Assembly: GCA_903824495.1 (NCBI GenBank)
Contig: CAIJXB010000035.1
Coordinates: 110,583 to 174,582, forward strand
Direction of reading: 5' to 3'
Length of the DNA: 64,000 nucleotides
From: an uncultured Chlamydiae bacterium
GTDB lineage: Bacteria > Chlamydiota > Chlamydiia > Chlamydiales > Rhabdochlamydiaceae
Numbering within the stretch: the first letter of the stretch is position 1; each line of letters opens with the position of its first letter. The position numbers and the translations under genes are program-made. Of this stretch, positions 44,385 to 52,135 are shown piece by piece. The notes under the pieces were generated by a model. The model was given only the letters and a program-made list of their open reading frames with translations, had not been told where the DNA came from and did not search any database.

Positions 44385-44448
44385 TTTACTCGCTTTTCGT
44401 GTGTTTATCTACTCGCTTTTTATGTTATCGTTTACTCGCTTTTCGTGT
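44385..44448. promoter_or_regulatory. Triple operator-like repeat upstream of the Fic gene
   Basis: TTTACTCGCTTTTCGTGT occurs at 44385-44402 and 44431-44448. A variant, TCTACTCGCTTTTTATGT, occurs at 44408-44425. The three start points are exactly 23 bases apart, about two helical turns, so bound proteins would lie roughly on one face of the DNA. The array ends nine bases before the Fic start codon. It most likely binds a regulator, possibly the Fic protein's own N-terminal domain. The rest of 44449-44619 is AT-rich without a gene. Confidence 0.6.
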
Positions 44449-44619
44449 ATATAGTGTTCGTATTATACTTATTATTAGTTTCTTGCATTCATATTGAGTG
44501 CTGACATTTCACCGGTCGTGCTTTGTTTCTCATGTATTAGTGGCATGTACATTGGTATTGATTTTAATTGAATATTTATTTTACAATATATTAAATATTT
44601 ACTAAATTATAGTGATGGG

Positions 44620-45648
44620 ATGAATTCTTTATTTAATGGAATTGAGCATGTAGGGCAAGCGTTCGGATGGGGAACATTGAGCTCAGCGACAGAGGAAACC
44701 TTTTCTATAGCGTCACGCGTAGGCGAAGTTGCAGCTGAACAAATCGAAGCGCTAGGAAGTGCAGTTACAGCGACAACAGCTACCGCACCTCTATCGTTAA
44801 CAGGGGATCGTTCGATATCAACGGAGCTTGTTCAGAAAATTGCCACCTATTTTACTCTTCAAGATTGGGCAAACTTTTCTCTGATGACTAAAGGAATAAA
44901 CACTTTGCTAAAAAGTGAATCGTCGCAACGAGAGATATGTCCAATTTTATATCGAGGGTTTGAAAAGCTTTATTTGGAGCAAAATCTGAATATCACGCAC
45001 TTAGACAGCAACCCAACTGCAAGGCTGAAACTTGCTCTTCTCGAATATAAGCAACCTGAGCCTGAGTCAATAAAATCCCTGAAAGATCATGTGAGCTTTT
45101 TACGCCATGCAGGTCTGCTTGCTGAGCTTTCAGAAGATGGTAAGGCGGTGATTGTAACAATTCCGGCAGGCTGGTCGATCGAGAAACTTGATGTACTGAG
45201 CCAAGCTGCGGTTCAAGCTGGGATTTTTTCAGCTAGAATTGCATATGGGGATCCTTCATATAGGACAGTTCTTCAAAGCAGTCCTATAGAGAAAGAGCGA
45301 AGGGTAGCTATATCAAATACGGTAATTACAGATAGTCGCAACAAATCAACCTTAAATCAAAAGGCTCTTTTAAAAGCTAAGGGACTTGAAGAGGAATTTC
45401 CTGATCCATTGGTAGTACTTACAGTTATTGTTCTGAGGCGTATTCTTTCAAACGGTAGGGAAAGCGCATATAGTCGAGTTTCTCAAGACCCTGGAAGCTA
45501 TACGCGTACTAACAAAAAAACGCCTGAAGATTGGATTTTGGGTGTGGGCTCCGGCCCCGTTTGCGTGCACGTCATCCGCAGCTTCGGCTTGGCCGGCGGC
45601 GAGATCGGCGTTGGGGGGCTGCGGAAGTTCAGGGCACTTGGTCCTTGA
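44620..45648 (+). CDS. DGR-type variable protein with N-terminal F-box-like motif
   Basis: The 342-residue protein has an amphipathic, low-complexity N-terminus. An F-box-like segment follows at 65-100 (ISTELVQKIATYFTLQDW then NFSLMTKGINTLL), then a helical linker. The C-terminus, PEDWILGVGSGPVCVHV to GVGGLRKF (about 303-337), corresponds in frame to a template repeat at 46.5 kb. There the same frame reads SCVNVNNNDFDNDNIGVRGL followed by RK. The last 35 codons are strikingly GC-rich against AT-rich surroundings, as expected where template adenines were replaced. The ATG at 44620 has only a weak upstream GGG. F-box proteins recruit host ubiquitin ligases, so this may be a secreted effector with a diversified binding face. 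Confidence 0.75.
   Translation: MNSLFNGIEHVGQAFGWGTLSSATEETFSIASRVGEVAAEQIEALGSAVTATTATAPLSLTGDRSISTELVQKIATYFTLQDWANFSLMTKGINTLLKSESSQREICPILYRGFEKLYLEQNLNITHLDSNPTARLKLALLEYKQPEPESIKSLKDHVSFLRHAGLLAELSEDGKAVIVTIPAGWSIEKLDVLSQAAVQAGIFSARIAYGDPSYRTVLQSSPIEKERRVAISNTVITDSRNKSTLNQKALLKAKGLEEEFPDPLVVLTVIVLRRILSNGRESAYSRVSQDPGSYTRTNKKTPEDWILGVGSGPVCVHVIRSFGLAGGEIGVGGLRKFRALGP
45545..45627 (+). repeat. Variable repeat (VR) of the DGR
   Basis: The region aligns codon by codon with the template repeat at 46486-46566, with one extra codon (ATC). By hand, 14 of 20 template adenines are replaced here, while 10 of 61 other bases differ. The invariant 3' part, ATCGGCGTT then CTGCGGAA, resembles an initiation-of-homing sequence. 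Differences outside adenines mean that this exact template may not have written the present VR. Confidence 0.7.
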
Positions 45649-45693
45649 ATACTTGGCACTTGTATCAGGACATTGATTTTTGATTTTTGATTT

Positions 45694-46470
45694 TTAGGAC
45701 ACCGGCGAAGCCGGTGTTTTTTTTTGAGATCTCACCCAGTAGGCATTTTTGAGGCCCTGCGCAAGGGTGTACTCATTAGCTTGAGAAATCATCCCTAGGT
45801 AAGACTGCAGCTTTTGATCCATTGAGGCGGCATCACTTTTTCCTATTAGATAGTCTTCGTAGGCGACTTTTAACCACCTCTTCATCCGCTGTTTAGAGCG
45901 AGTCCGTACAAGGACATACTTTTCAAAAAGAACATAGCCTACAAAGTCAATACCCTGATTTAAACTTCTGATGATCAATTTTCTTGGATGTAATTCCAAC
46001 TTTAGATTCTTGGTGAGAAAGTCTTGAATGGTGATAATCAAGGATTCCAGGTGGGCTTTGTCTCTTCCCAAAATGAGGAAGTCATCAGAGTAGCGCAGAT
46101 AATATTTTTCTTTTAACACTTGTTTGACGAAGTCATCGAGTTCGTGAAGGTAAACGTTTGCAAAAAGCTGTGAAGTCACATTGCCGAGAGGGATGCCAAC
46201 GGCCTCCTTTTGATCTGGTTTAAGATTAAAACTGTCAATGATCATATCTGTAATTTTTAGCACGCTGAAGTCTTTGATGTATTTCTGCAACGGCGCTTAA
46301 GAATAGCATGGTCTACCGATCGAAACATCGTCGAATATTCATTTTTAGGGCGTAGCGGGGTTTGGATCCATTAGCACTAACTCTTCTAATCATCCTTTGT
46401 AGTAAGCTAAGGCCAACATGAGTTCTTTTGCCTAGCCTGCTTGAGAGCGAATGAAAATTAAGGTTCAGTA
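45694..46470 (-). pseudogene. Decayed DGR-type reverse transcriptase
   Basis: The longest frame (45694-46290) carries IPLGNVTSQLFANVYLHELD and YYLRYSDDFLILG, the LGN..SQ and YxDD motifs of DGR reverse transcriptases; group II intron enzymes have a QGG..SP motif there. GIDFVGYVLF follows. Upstream the homology continues in two other frames. VDHAILKRR lies at about 46316-46290, and RYALKMNIRRCFD at about 46362-46319, preceded by LGKRTHVGLSLLQRMIRRV. Two apparent one-base deletions, near 46317 and 46289, break the frame. The first catalytic Asp (xMDI) is Asn (KMNI). The N-terminal ~80-100 residues are missing, replaced by the template-repeat end. It cannot be active as it stands. Confidence 0.75.
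45699..45725 (+). terminator. GC-rich hairpin with T-run after the variable protein gene
   Basis: ACACCGGC pairs with GCCGGTGT around a GAA loop, followed by nine Ts. It is a strong intrinsic terminator. It also resembles the short GC hairpins that lie downstream of VRs in some DGRs and stimulate retrohoming. It lies 72 bases after the VR and within the 3' end of the reverse transcriptase relic. Before it is a small TTTTTGA repeat. Confidence 0.75.
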
Positions 46471-46485
46471 GAGAATGTAACAGGA

Positions 46486-46566
46486 TTTCCGCAGACCCCT
46501 AACGCCGATGTTGTCGTTGTCGAAGTCGTTGTTATTGACGTTCACGCAAGAGGGGGAAGAGCCCGC
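46486..46566 (-). repeat. Template repeat (TR) of the DGR
   Basis: Read on the minus strand, 27 codons from GCGGGC to CGGAAA contain a block of AAC, AAT and GAC codons (protein reading VNVNNNDFDNDNIG). AAC is the preferred template codon of DGRs because adenine mutagenesis there reaches many amino acids without making stops. It matches the VR at 45545-45627 in register and is directly joined to the reverse transcriptase relic, in the usual TR-RT order. Its plus-strand open frame (46508-46759) looks spurious. I see no gene between 46567 and 46822. Confidence 0.75.
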
Positions 46567-46822
46567 GTGGGCTAAAGAACGAACTATTTCGGGTGGGTCT
46601 TTACCTAGTGTAAAGGCCCAACATTACCAAAACAGCTGTGATGGTATGTGGTTTATGAAAAATTGTCGATTGGATTTCTATTCTTTAAAGTCAAATTTTG
46701 AGAAAGAATGCTCTACCCAAGGAAAAGGCTTTTTTGTTATTGGTAGGGATTGGGCTTGATACAGAGGGTGCAAAGAGCGTATCCTTGTATCATTTTGTAA
46801 TTATTGCAGGGTTTTTTAAGGA

Positions 46823-49800
46823 ATGAAAGAGATCCCTTTCCGTGAAGAAGATCTAAAACTGGCTAGAACGCTCTTGGATGAAGGGGCGATGAAGTCGCTT
46901 ACCTTTTCTGAAGGGACGTATCAGGTAGAGATTGCCACTAAAGCTAAATCCTATTGGCCTTTTTTGCAGATCAGCGATACGGGGGAGATCTTAGACGCCT
47001 TTTGCAGCTGCGCTAAAAAAGGGAAAAGCGCCTACTGCGCTCATTTAGCTGCAGCGTACTTAAGTATCTTTCTACATTCTGTAGAGCCACTTCATATACG
47101 CTTTAGAACGTGCCTTTGGAACCGACTTTGCTGGATAGCGAGCCGCAGACACGGCTATCGGACAGACTCACTTGAGAAAGGGGAAGGGTATGAAGCGAAG
47201 TCCTTAAGCGGGAAGCTGCTTTTTTCTGCCAAGGCCTTGAATGATGAGGGAGCTAAAAAACTTGCCGAAATCATCGAAAATCGAAAGGTTGAAACGGAAG
47301 AGACCTCCCTAAAATTTTCAAATCTGGATCCAGAGGAAATTGCTCTTTGGAAACAGGGAAAGCCTGGTGAAAAACTCAAGTACGAGCTCTCTTTTTGGTC
47401 AGACATCGCCAAGTGGTGTTTGATGCTCCAAGATCAAAAAGAGCCATATCGCATTGAATTCCTTCCAGAAGAAGCAGATTTACCTACTTGGATTAAGATA
47501 ACGTTCGCTTCTATAGAATTTGGGTTTTATGTTTCTAGAGGCAACTGGTCTTTAATCGTTCCTTCTCTTCATTTTGTAGAGTCTCCTTTATTTGTTCGGG
47601 AAACCTCTGAAAAAGAGATAGAGAAGATCGAATACGACCCTGTAGCAAAAGAATTCCATCTTGAATTTTTAGAATCGAAAGAATCGAAAATATCAGATGA
47701 GCAGCAAGCTAAAGAAATAAGGCTTGGGGGATGGACTCTCGTTCCAAAGCTTGGTTTTTTTCGCTCTAAAATGGATCCCATTTTTGAGCGCAATGTGATT
47801 GGGAAAGAGCACATCAGTGAGTTTTTAACTCAGTACACACCACTTCTTCAAAACTATCTCAAAGATCCGATTTTTGAAGGGGAGTATGAGCTGCAATATG
47901 ATTTAAGTTTTGATGAGGCGCATCACCTTCATGTTGAGATGTTCCTATTTGAAAAAGGAGATTTGAAAGCAGAAGGAGCCGCCTTTTTAGGGAAGTGGGT
48001 CTATTTGCCTAGCAAAGGTTTTTATTCCATAACACCTACGTTCTTCTCAACAGTTGATACAGACATCCCTCCTGAGCAAGTCGGGGATTTTGTCAGTAGA
48101 CATAAAGCGTGGCTCAATCACTTTGAAGGATTTCAAATCCATTTGATGACTGTAGAGCCCGAAATTTCCTACAAAGTCGATCGAGATAAAACCCTTTGTT
48201 TTTCTTCTGAAATGGGACTTGCAGAAGATGTACAAGGAGCAATCGATCTCATAGAGTGGCTCTTCATTCCAACAAAGGGATTTTTCCCAAAAAGAAAAGA
48301 AAGGTTGATCACTTCTTTAAAGGCAGGAAAAAGAATTGAGCCAAGTGAAATTCCAGCCTTTATTCGCTCTCATAAAGAAGAGCTTGTCCTTCTTTCTAGA
48401 TTTTTTAGTGAAAAAAATCCAACAGCCGAATTTTCCTTAGAAGTGTCAGTAACAAGTGATGGGGCTATCCATATAAAGCCCGTGTTTTCTTTGCTTCCTG
48501 AATATCGAACTAAAAGAGTTTTGTTTTTCGAAGAGTATTCATATGTGGAAGGGGAAGGGTTTTCTAAGTTTTTACTACTGCATCCTTTCTTAGAAGAATA
48601 CGCGGTAGAAAAAACGCTCTCTTCCAAAGAAGAGGCCCTATTCCTTTCAAGGCTTGAAGCTTTAGAGCCATGGATTTCAAAACTGGATCCCCGTTTAAAA
48701 ATCCCAAAAGAAAGATCTCTTCATCTACAAGACATGTTTCAGCAAAGTGATGGAAAGGTAAGCCTTTGGCAGCTGAGGTTGCAATTTCAAACAGAGCTTG
48801 GTTCTGTTCCCCTTTATGATGTGTGGAAAGCTGTGCAGTCGCACCAGAAATTTTTCTATTCAGATGCAGGTCTTCTTGATCTTTCAAGCGACAGGTTTCA
48901 GTGGCTCAAACCTCTATCTAAAAAGAAATGGGGGCCCGGTGGAAAAAGTCTTTTCTTAAGTGCGATGGAGTGGATCCGCGTTCAGATGGTCGAGACGATT
49001 TCCCTGTCAAAAGGTTCTCAAGTTGAAAAAGCATTTGAAGAATTTCATTCGTATCAGGGGTGTCCTCCTTATAGTATAGAAGGACTTAAAAGTGATTTGC
49101 GCTCCTATCAAGAAACAGGACTTAAATGGCTTTGGTTTTTGTATTCGTACGGTCTTTCAGGTCTTCTTTGTGATGAAATGGGCCTTGGAAAGACGCACCA
49201 AGCGATGGCTCTTCTTGCCGCAGTCTCCAATAGCACCGTGGAAAAAAACAGGTTTTTGATTGTATGTCCCACTTCTGTGATCTATCACTGGGAAGATCTA
49301 TTAAAGCAGTTTTTACCTCGATTAAAAGTGTGTATTTTTTATGGACAGGGCAGGCATTCAGAGAAGTTCTTAAAAGGATCGTATCAGGTTCTTTTAACAT
49401 CGTATGGAGTACTCAGGAGTGAGAAAAAAGAGCTGGGTGAACTTCAATTTGATGTCGCTGTTTACGACGAAATCCAAAATGCGAAAAATTCCTCTTCTCA
49501 GACTCATAGAGCTTTGGCTTCCATGCAAGCTTTTATAAAAGTGGGCCTCACGGGAACTCCGATTGAAAATAACATTATGGAGCTTAAGGCTCTTTTTGAT
49601 CTCATCTTGCCCCACTATTTACCATCAGATGCGCAGTTTAAGGAGCAGTTCATTCTTCCGATTGAAAGGGCGCAAGATCCTGTTAAAAAAGATCTTCTTT
49701 CCAAGATTGTCAAACCCTTTATTCTGCGCCGTAAAAAATCAGAGGTATTATTAGAGCTTCCTGAAAAAACAGAAGAAATTGCGTACTGCGATCTTTCAGA

Positions 49801-50509
49801 GGAACAAAAAGATTTATATAAATCGCTCTTTCTTTCACAAAAACAGCGCATAGAAGAAGATTTGAAATCTGACGTTCCTTCTGTCATGCACGTGTTTTCT
49901 TTGCTCTCTAAGCTCAAGCAGGTGTGCGACCATCCTTGTCTCATCACTAAAGACAAAGAGAATTTTTTACGTCACTCCTCGGGTAAATGGGACCTTTTTG
50001 TAGAGCTTTTAGAAGAGGCCAGAGAAAGTGGTCAAAAGATTGTTGTATTTACGCAGTATTTGGACATGATGGACCTCATTGAATCGTACTTAGATTCAAG
50101 AGGGATCGGTTTTGCAGAGATCAGAGGAAGCACAAAAGATCGCAAGGAGCCCTTATTAAAATTTAAGGAAGATCCTGATTGTGAAGTGTTTGTGGCTTCT
50201 CTTCAAGCCGCGGGAGTGGGAATTGACCTTACGGCAGCGTCGATTGTCATCCACTATGACAGATGGTGGAACCCGGCAAGGGAAGATCAGGCTACTGACC
50301 GGGTCCACCGAATGGGCCAAAGTCGGGGAGTTCAGGTCTTTAAGCTCGTCACCAAAAAGAGCGTAGAAGAAAATATACATAAATTAATTTTGAAAAAGAA
50401 AGGCATTTTAGATGAGGTCGTAGGCTATGATGAGCAAGACGCTATCAAGCGACTCACTAAGCAAGAAATATTTGAACTCCTCTCGGCTCTAGAAAAAGAC
50501 CTATCTTAA
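46823..50509 (+). CDS. SWIM-domain SNF2-family helicase
   Basis: The 1228-residue protein starts with a SWIM zinc finger (CSCAKKGKSAYCAHLAAAYL, CxC...CxH). A long middle region of about 600 residues follows, then a SNF2 ATPase. Motifs are DEMGLGKTHQAMALLAA (I), CPTSVIYHWED (Ia), YDEIQNAKN (II), GLTGTPIENN (III), FTQYLDMMDL and HYDRWWNPAREDQATDRVHRMGQ (V-VI). It matches the chlamydial SWI/SNF helicases. The function is DNA or nucleoprotein remodelling; precise targets are unknown. Der follows 78 bases downstream. Confidence 0.93.
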   Translation: MKEIPFREEDLKLARTLLDEGAMKSLTFSEGTYQVEIATKAKSYWPFLQISDTGEILDAFCSCAKKGKSAYCAHLAAAYLSIFLHSVEPLHIRFRTCLWNRLCWIASRRHGYRTDSLEKGEGYEAKSLSGKLLFSAKALNDEGAKKLAEIIENRKVETEETSLKFSNLDPEEIALWKQGKPGEKLKYELSFWSDIAKWCLMLQDQKEPYRIEFLPEEADLPTWIKITFASIEFGFYVSRGNWSLIVPSLHFVESPLFVRETSEKEIEKIEYDPVAKEFHLEFLESKESKISDEQQAKEIRLGGWTLVPKLGFFRSKMDPIFERNVIGKEHISEFLTQYTPLLQNYLKDPIFEGEYELQYDLSFDEAHHLHVEMFLFEKGDLKAEGAAFLGKWVYLPSKGFYSITPTFFSTVDTDIPPEQVGDFVSRHKAWLNHFEGFQIHLMTVEPEISYKVDRDKTLCFSSEMGLAEDVQGAIDLIEWLFIPTKGFFPKRKERLITSLKAGKRIEPSEIPAFIRSHKEELVLLSRFFSEKNPTAEFSLEVSVTSDGAIHIKPVFSLLPEYRTKRVLFFEEYSYVEGEGFSKFLLLHPFLEEYAVEKTLSSKEEALFLSRLEALEPWISKLDPRLKIPKERSLHLQDMFQQSDGKVSLWQLRLQFQTELGSVPLYDVWKAVQSHQKFFYSDAGLLDLSSDRFQWLKPLSKKKWGPGGKSLFLSAMEWIRVQMVETISLSKGSQVEKAFEEFHSYQGCPPYSIEGLKSDLRSYQETGLKWLWFLYSYGLSGLLCDEMGLGKTHQAMALLAAVSNSTVEKNRFLIVCPTSVIYHWEDLLKQFLPRLKVCIFYGQGRHSEKFLKGSYQVLLTSYGVLRSEKKELGELQFDVAVYDEIQNAKNSSSQTHRALASMQAFIKVGLTGTPIENNIMELKALFDLILPHYLPSDAQFKEQFILPIERAQDPVKKDLLSKIVKPFILRRKKSEVLLELPEKTEEIAYCDLSEEQKDLYKSLFLSQKQRIEEDLKSDVPSVMHVFSLLSKLKQVCDHPCLITKDKENFLRHSSGKWDLFVELLEEARESGQKIVVFTQYLDMMDLIESYLDSRGIGFAEIRGSTKDRKEPLLKFKEDPDCEVFVASLQAAGVGIDLTAASIVIHYDRWWNPAREDQATDRVHRMGQSRGVQVFKLVTKKSVEENIHKLILKKKGILDEVVGYDEQDAIKRLTKQEIFELLSALEKDLS

Positions 50510-50587
50510 GAAGAATACTTTCTGTTTTAATGTCTTTTTAATCCGAACTCTTCTATACTTTCTCTCATTAAAATTAGGTTTATAGCC

Positions 50588-52027
50588 ATGACAAAAAAAA
50601 TTAAACTAGCTCTTGTAGGTCGTCCAAACGTTGGTAAATCTGCTCTTTTTAACCGTATCTGCGGTAAGCGCATCGCGATTGTCGATGAGGCTGTCGGAGT
50701 GACGCGCGATCGCCTTTATACTGAGGCTGATTTTTTTGGCCACTCCTTTGAAGTGATTGATACGGGGGGCCTTGACTCCATATCAGAAATCCCCTTCTAT
50801 GAAGAAGTGAAAATCCAAACAGAAACCGCTATTGAAGAAGCAGATGTGATCGTTATGGTCGTAGATGCTTGGGTAGGGGTCACCACTTTAGATGAAGTTG
50901 TAGCTAAAACGCTGCTCAAAACAAAAAAGAAGATTGTACTAGCGGTCAATAAAGTAGATGACTTTTTGCAACTGGACTTAGTCTATCCATTCTATTCTCT
51001 GGGGATCTCTTCTGTTGTTCCTGTGTCTGCCGTGCAAGGTTTTCAGATTGCAGAGCTTTTAGAAGCCGGATTTGAAGGGATGCAGTGGCCAGAAGATTCT
51101 ACCCTCGAAGATCCTTCTATTAAGGTAGCTATTATTGGTAGGCCTAACGTTGGAAAATCAACTCTTGTAAACCATTTGCTTCAAGAAGCCAGATGCGTTG
51201 TAAGCCCGATTGCTGGAACGACAAGAGACAGTATTGATACCCATATTGAAAGAGAAGACCGCTCGTTCACTCTGATTGATACTGCGGGGATCCGCAGAAA
51301 GCATGCAGAGCATGAAGCTGTTGATAAGTTTGCGGCTGTGAGAACAGAGCGCGCCATTGCAAGAGCTGATATCTGTATCCTTCTCATGGATTCAAACCAA
51401 GGGATGACAACGCAGGAAAAAAGAATTGCAGATCAGATCGAAGAAGCCGGAAAAAGCTGTATTTTACTTTTCAATAAATGGGATCTTGTAAAGGGCTTCC
51501 GTATGGAGCACTGCTTAGAAGGCATCCGTCAAGAGGCTTCTTTCTTAGCTTACTGTCCAGCTCTTTTTGTCTCCGCTTTAAATGGACGTAATTTAGAAGA
51601 GCTTTTTCCTCTGATTGTAAAAGTATATGAAGCTGGAAAGCTCCGTATCACAACAGGACAGCTCAATAAGTTCATCGAGCAAGTATTTCAAAAATATCAT
51701 CCTCCGATGATCCAAGGAAAGCGTCTTCGAGTCTACTACATGACGCAAGTTCAAAGTTCTCCTCCTCGTTTTGTGATGTTTGTCAACTTCCCAGAGCTCA
51801 TGCTTGATACGTATAAAAAGTATATGATCAACCAGTTCCGCGAGCAGTATGATTTTACGGGAGTGCCTCTTGTTTTTGACCTTAAAGGTAAACACCAAAA
51901 ACAAGATGAGAAGAAAACTCAGGAAGTGACAGCTGTAGTAGAAGACTTTTCAGAGGTTGAAGAGCTCTCTGAAATGGAAGAGCTACCTGATCTACAAGAA
52001 GAGTTTGATTCGTCTTACTACTCATAA
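50588..52027 (+). CDS. der: Ribosome-associated GTPase Der (EngA)
   Basis: The 479-residue protein has two tandem GTPase domains. The first has GRPNVGKSALFNR, DTGG and NKVD, and the second GRPNVGKSTLVNH, DTAGI and NKWDL. The C-terminal KH-like domain is followed by an acidic tail (EVEELSEMEELPDLQEEF). Der is needed for 50S subunit assembly. The acidic tail of about 30 residues is longer than in most bacterial homologues. It lies between the SNF2 gene and the kinase array. Confidence 0.97.
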   Translation: MTKKIKLALVGRPNVGKSALFNRICGKRIAIVDEAVGVTRDRLYTEADFFGHSFEVIDTGGLDSISEIPFYEEVKIQTETAIEEADVIVMVVDAWVGVTTLDEVVAKTLLKTKKKIVLAVNKVDDFLQLDLVYPFYSLGISSVVPVSAVQGFQIAELLEAGFEGMQWPEDSTLEDPSIKVAIIGRPNVGKSTLVNHLLQEARCVVSPIAGTTRDSIDTHIEREDRSFTLIDTAGIRRKHAEHEAVDKFAAVRTERAIARADICILLMDSNQGMTTQEKRIADQIEEAGKSCILLFNKWDLVKGFRMEHCLEGIRQEASFLAYCPALFVSALNGRNLEELFPLIVKVYEAGKLRITTGQLNKFIEQVFQKYHPPMIQGKRLRVYYMTQVQSSPPRFVMFVNFPELMLDTYKKYMINQFREQYDFTGVPLVFDLKGKHQKQDEKKTQEVTAVVEDFSEVEELSEMEELPDLQEEFDSSYYS

Positions 52028-52065
52028 GCTTAAGAAAAATACTGTATAGATAATTTTAAACAACA

Positions 52066-52099
52066 TCTCAAGATCTCTTTGAAAAAAGAGATCTTGAGA
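52066..52099 (+). terminator. Long perfect hairpin between der and the kinase array
   Basis: TCTCAAGATCTCTTT pairs perfectly with AAAGAGATCTTGAGA over 15 pairs with a GAAA loop. There is no T-run after it, so it may be a weak terminator, an RNA-stabilising element or an attenuator just upstream of the first kinase. Confidence 0.55.
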
Positions 52100-52135
52100 A
52101 ATTGCAGTCGCATGTTTTGAAAATGAGGTTTTTTT

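Noticed and set aside
44385..44448. CRISPR array
   Set aside because: Only three 18-base units with 5-base gaps; the spacers are far too short.
45672..45696. TTTTTGA tandem repeat after the variable protein gene
   Set aside because: A short low-complexity repeat without evident function.
45694..46470. Group II intron or retron reverse transcriptase
   Set aside because: The enzyme has LGNVTSQ rather than the QGGxxSP motif of group II introns, no maturase or endonuclease domain follows, no intron domain V-like hairpin is seen, and the adjacent template repeat explains it better.
46508..46759. 83-residue plus-strand open frame over the template repeat
   Set aside because: It is the antisense reading of the template repeat and its flank, with low-complexity composition and no ribosome-binding site.
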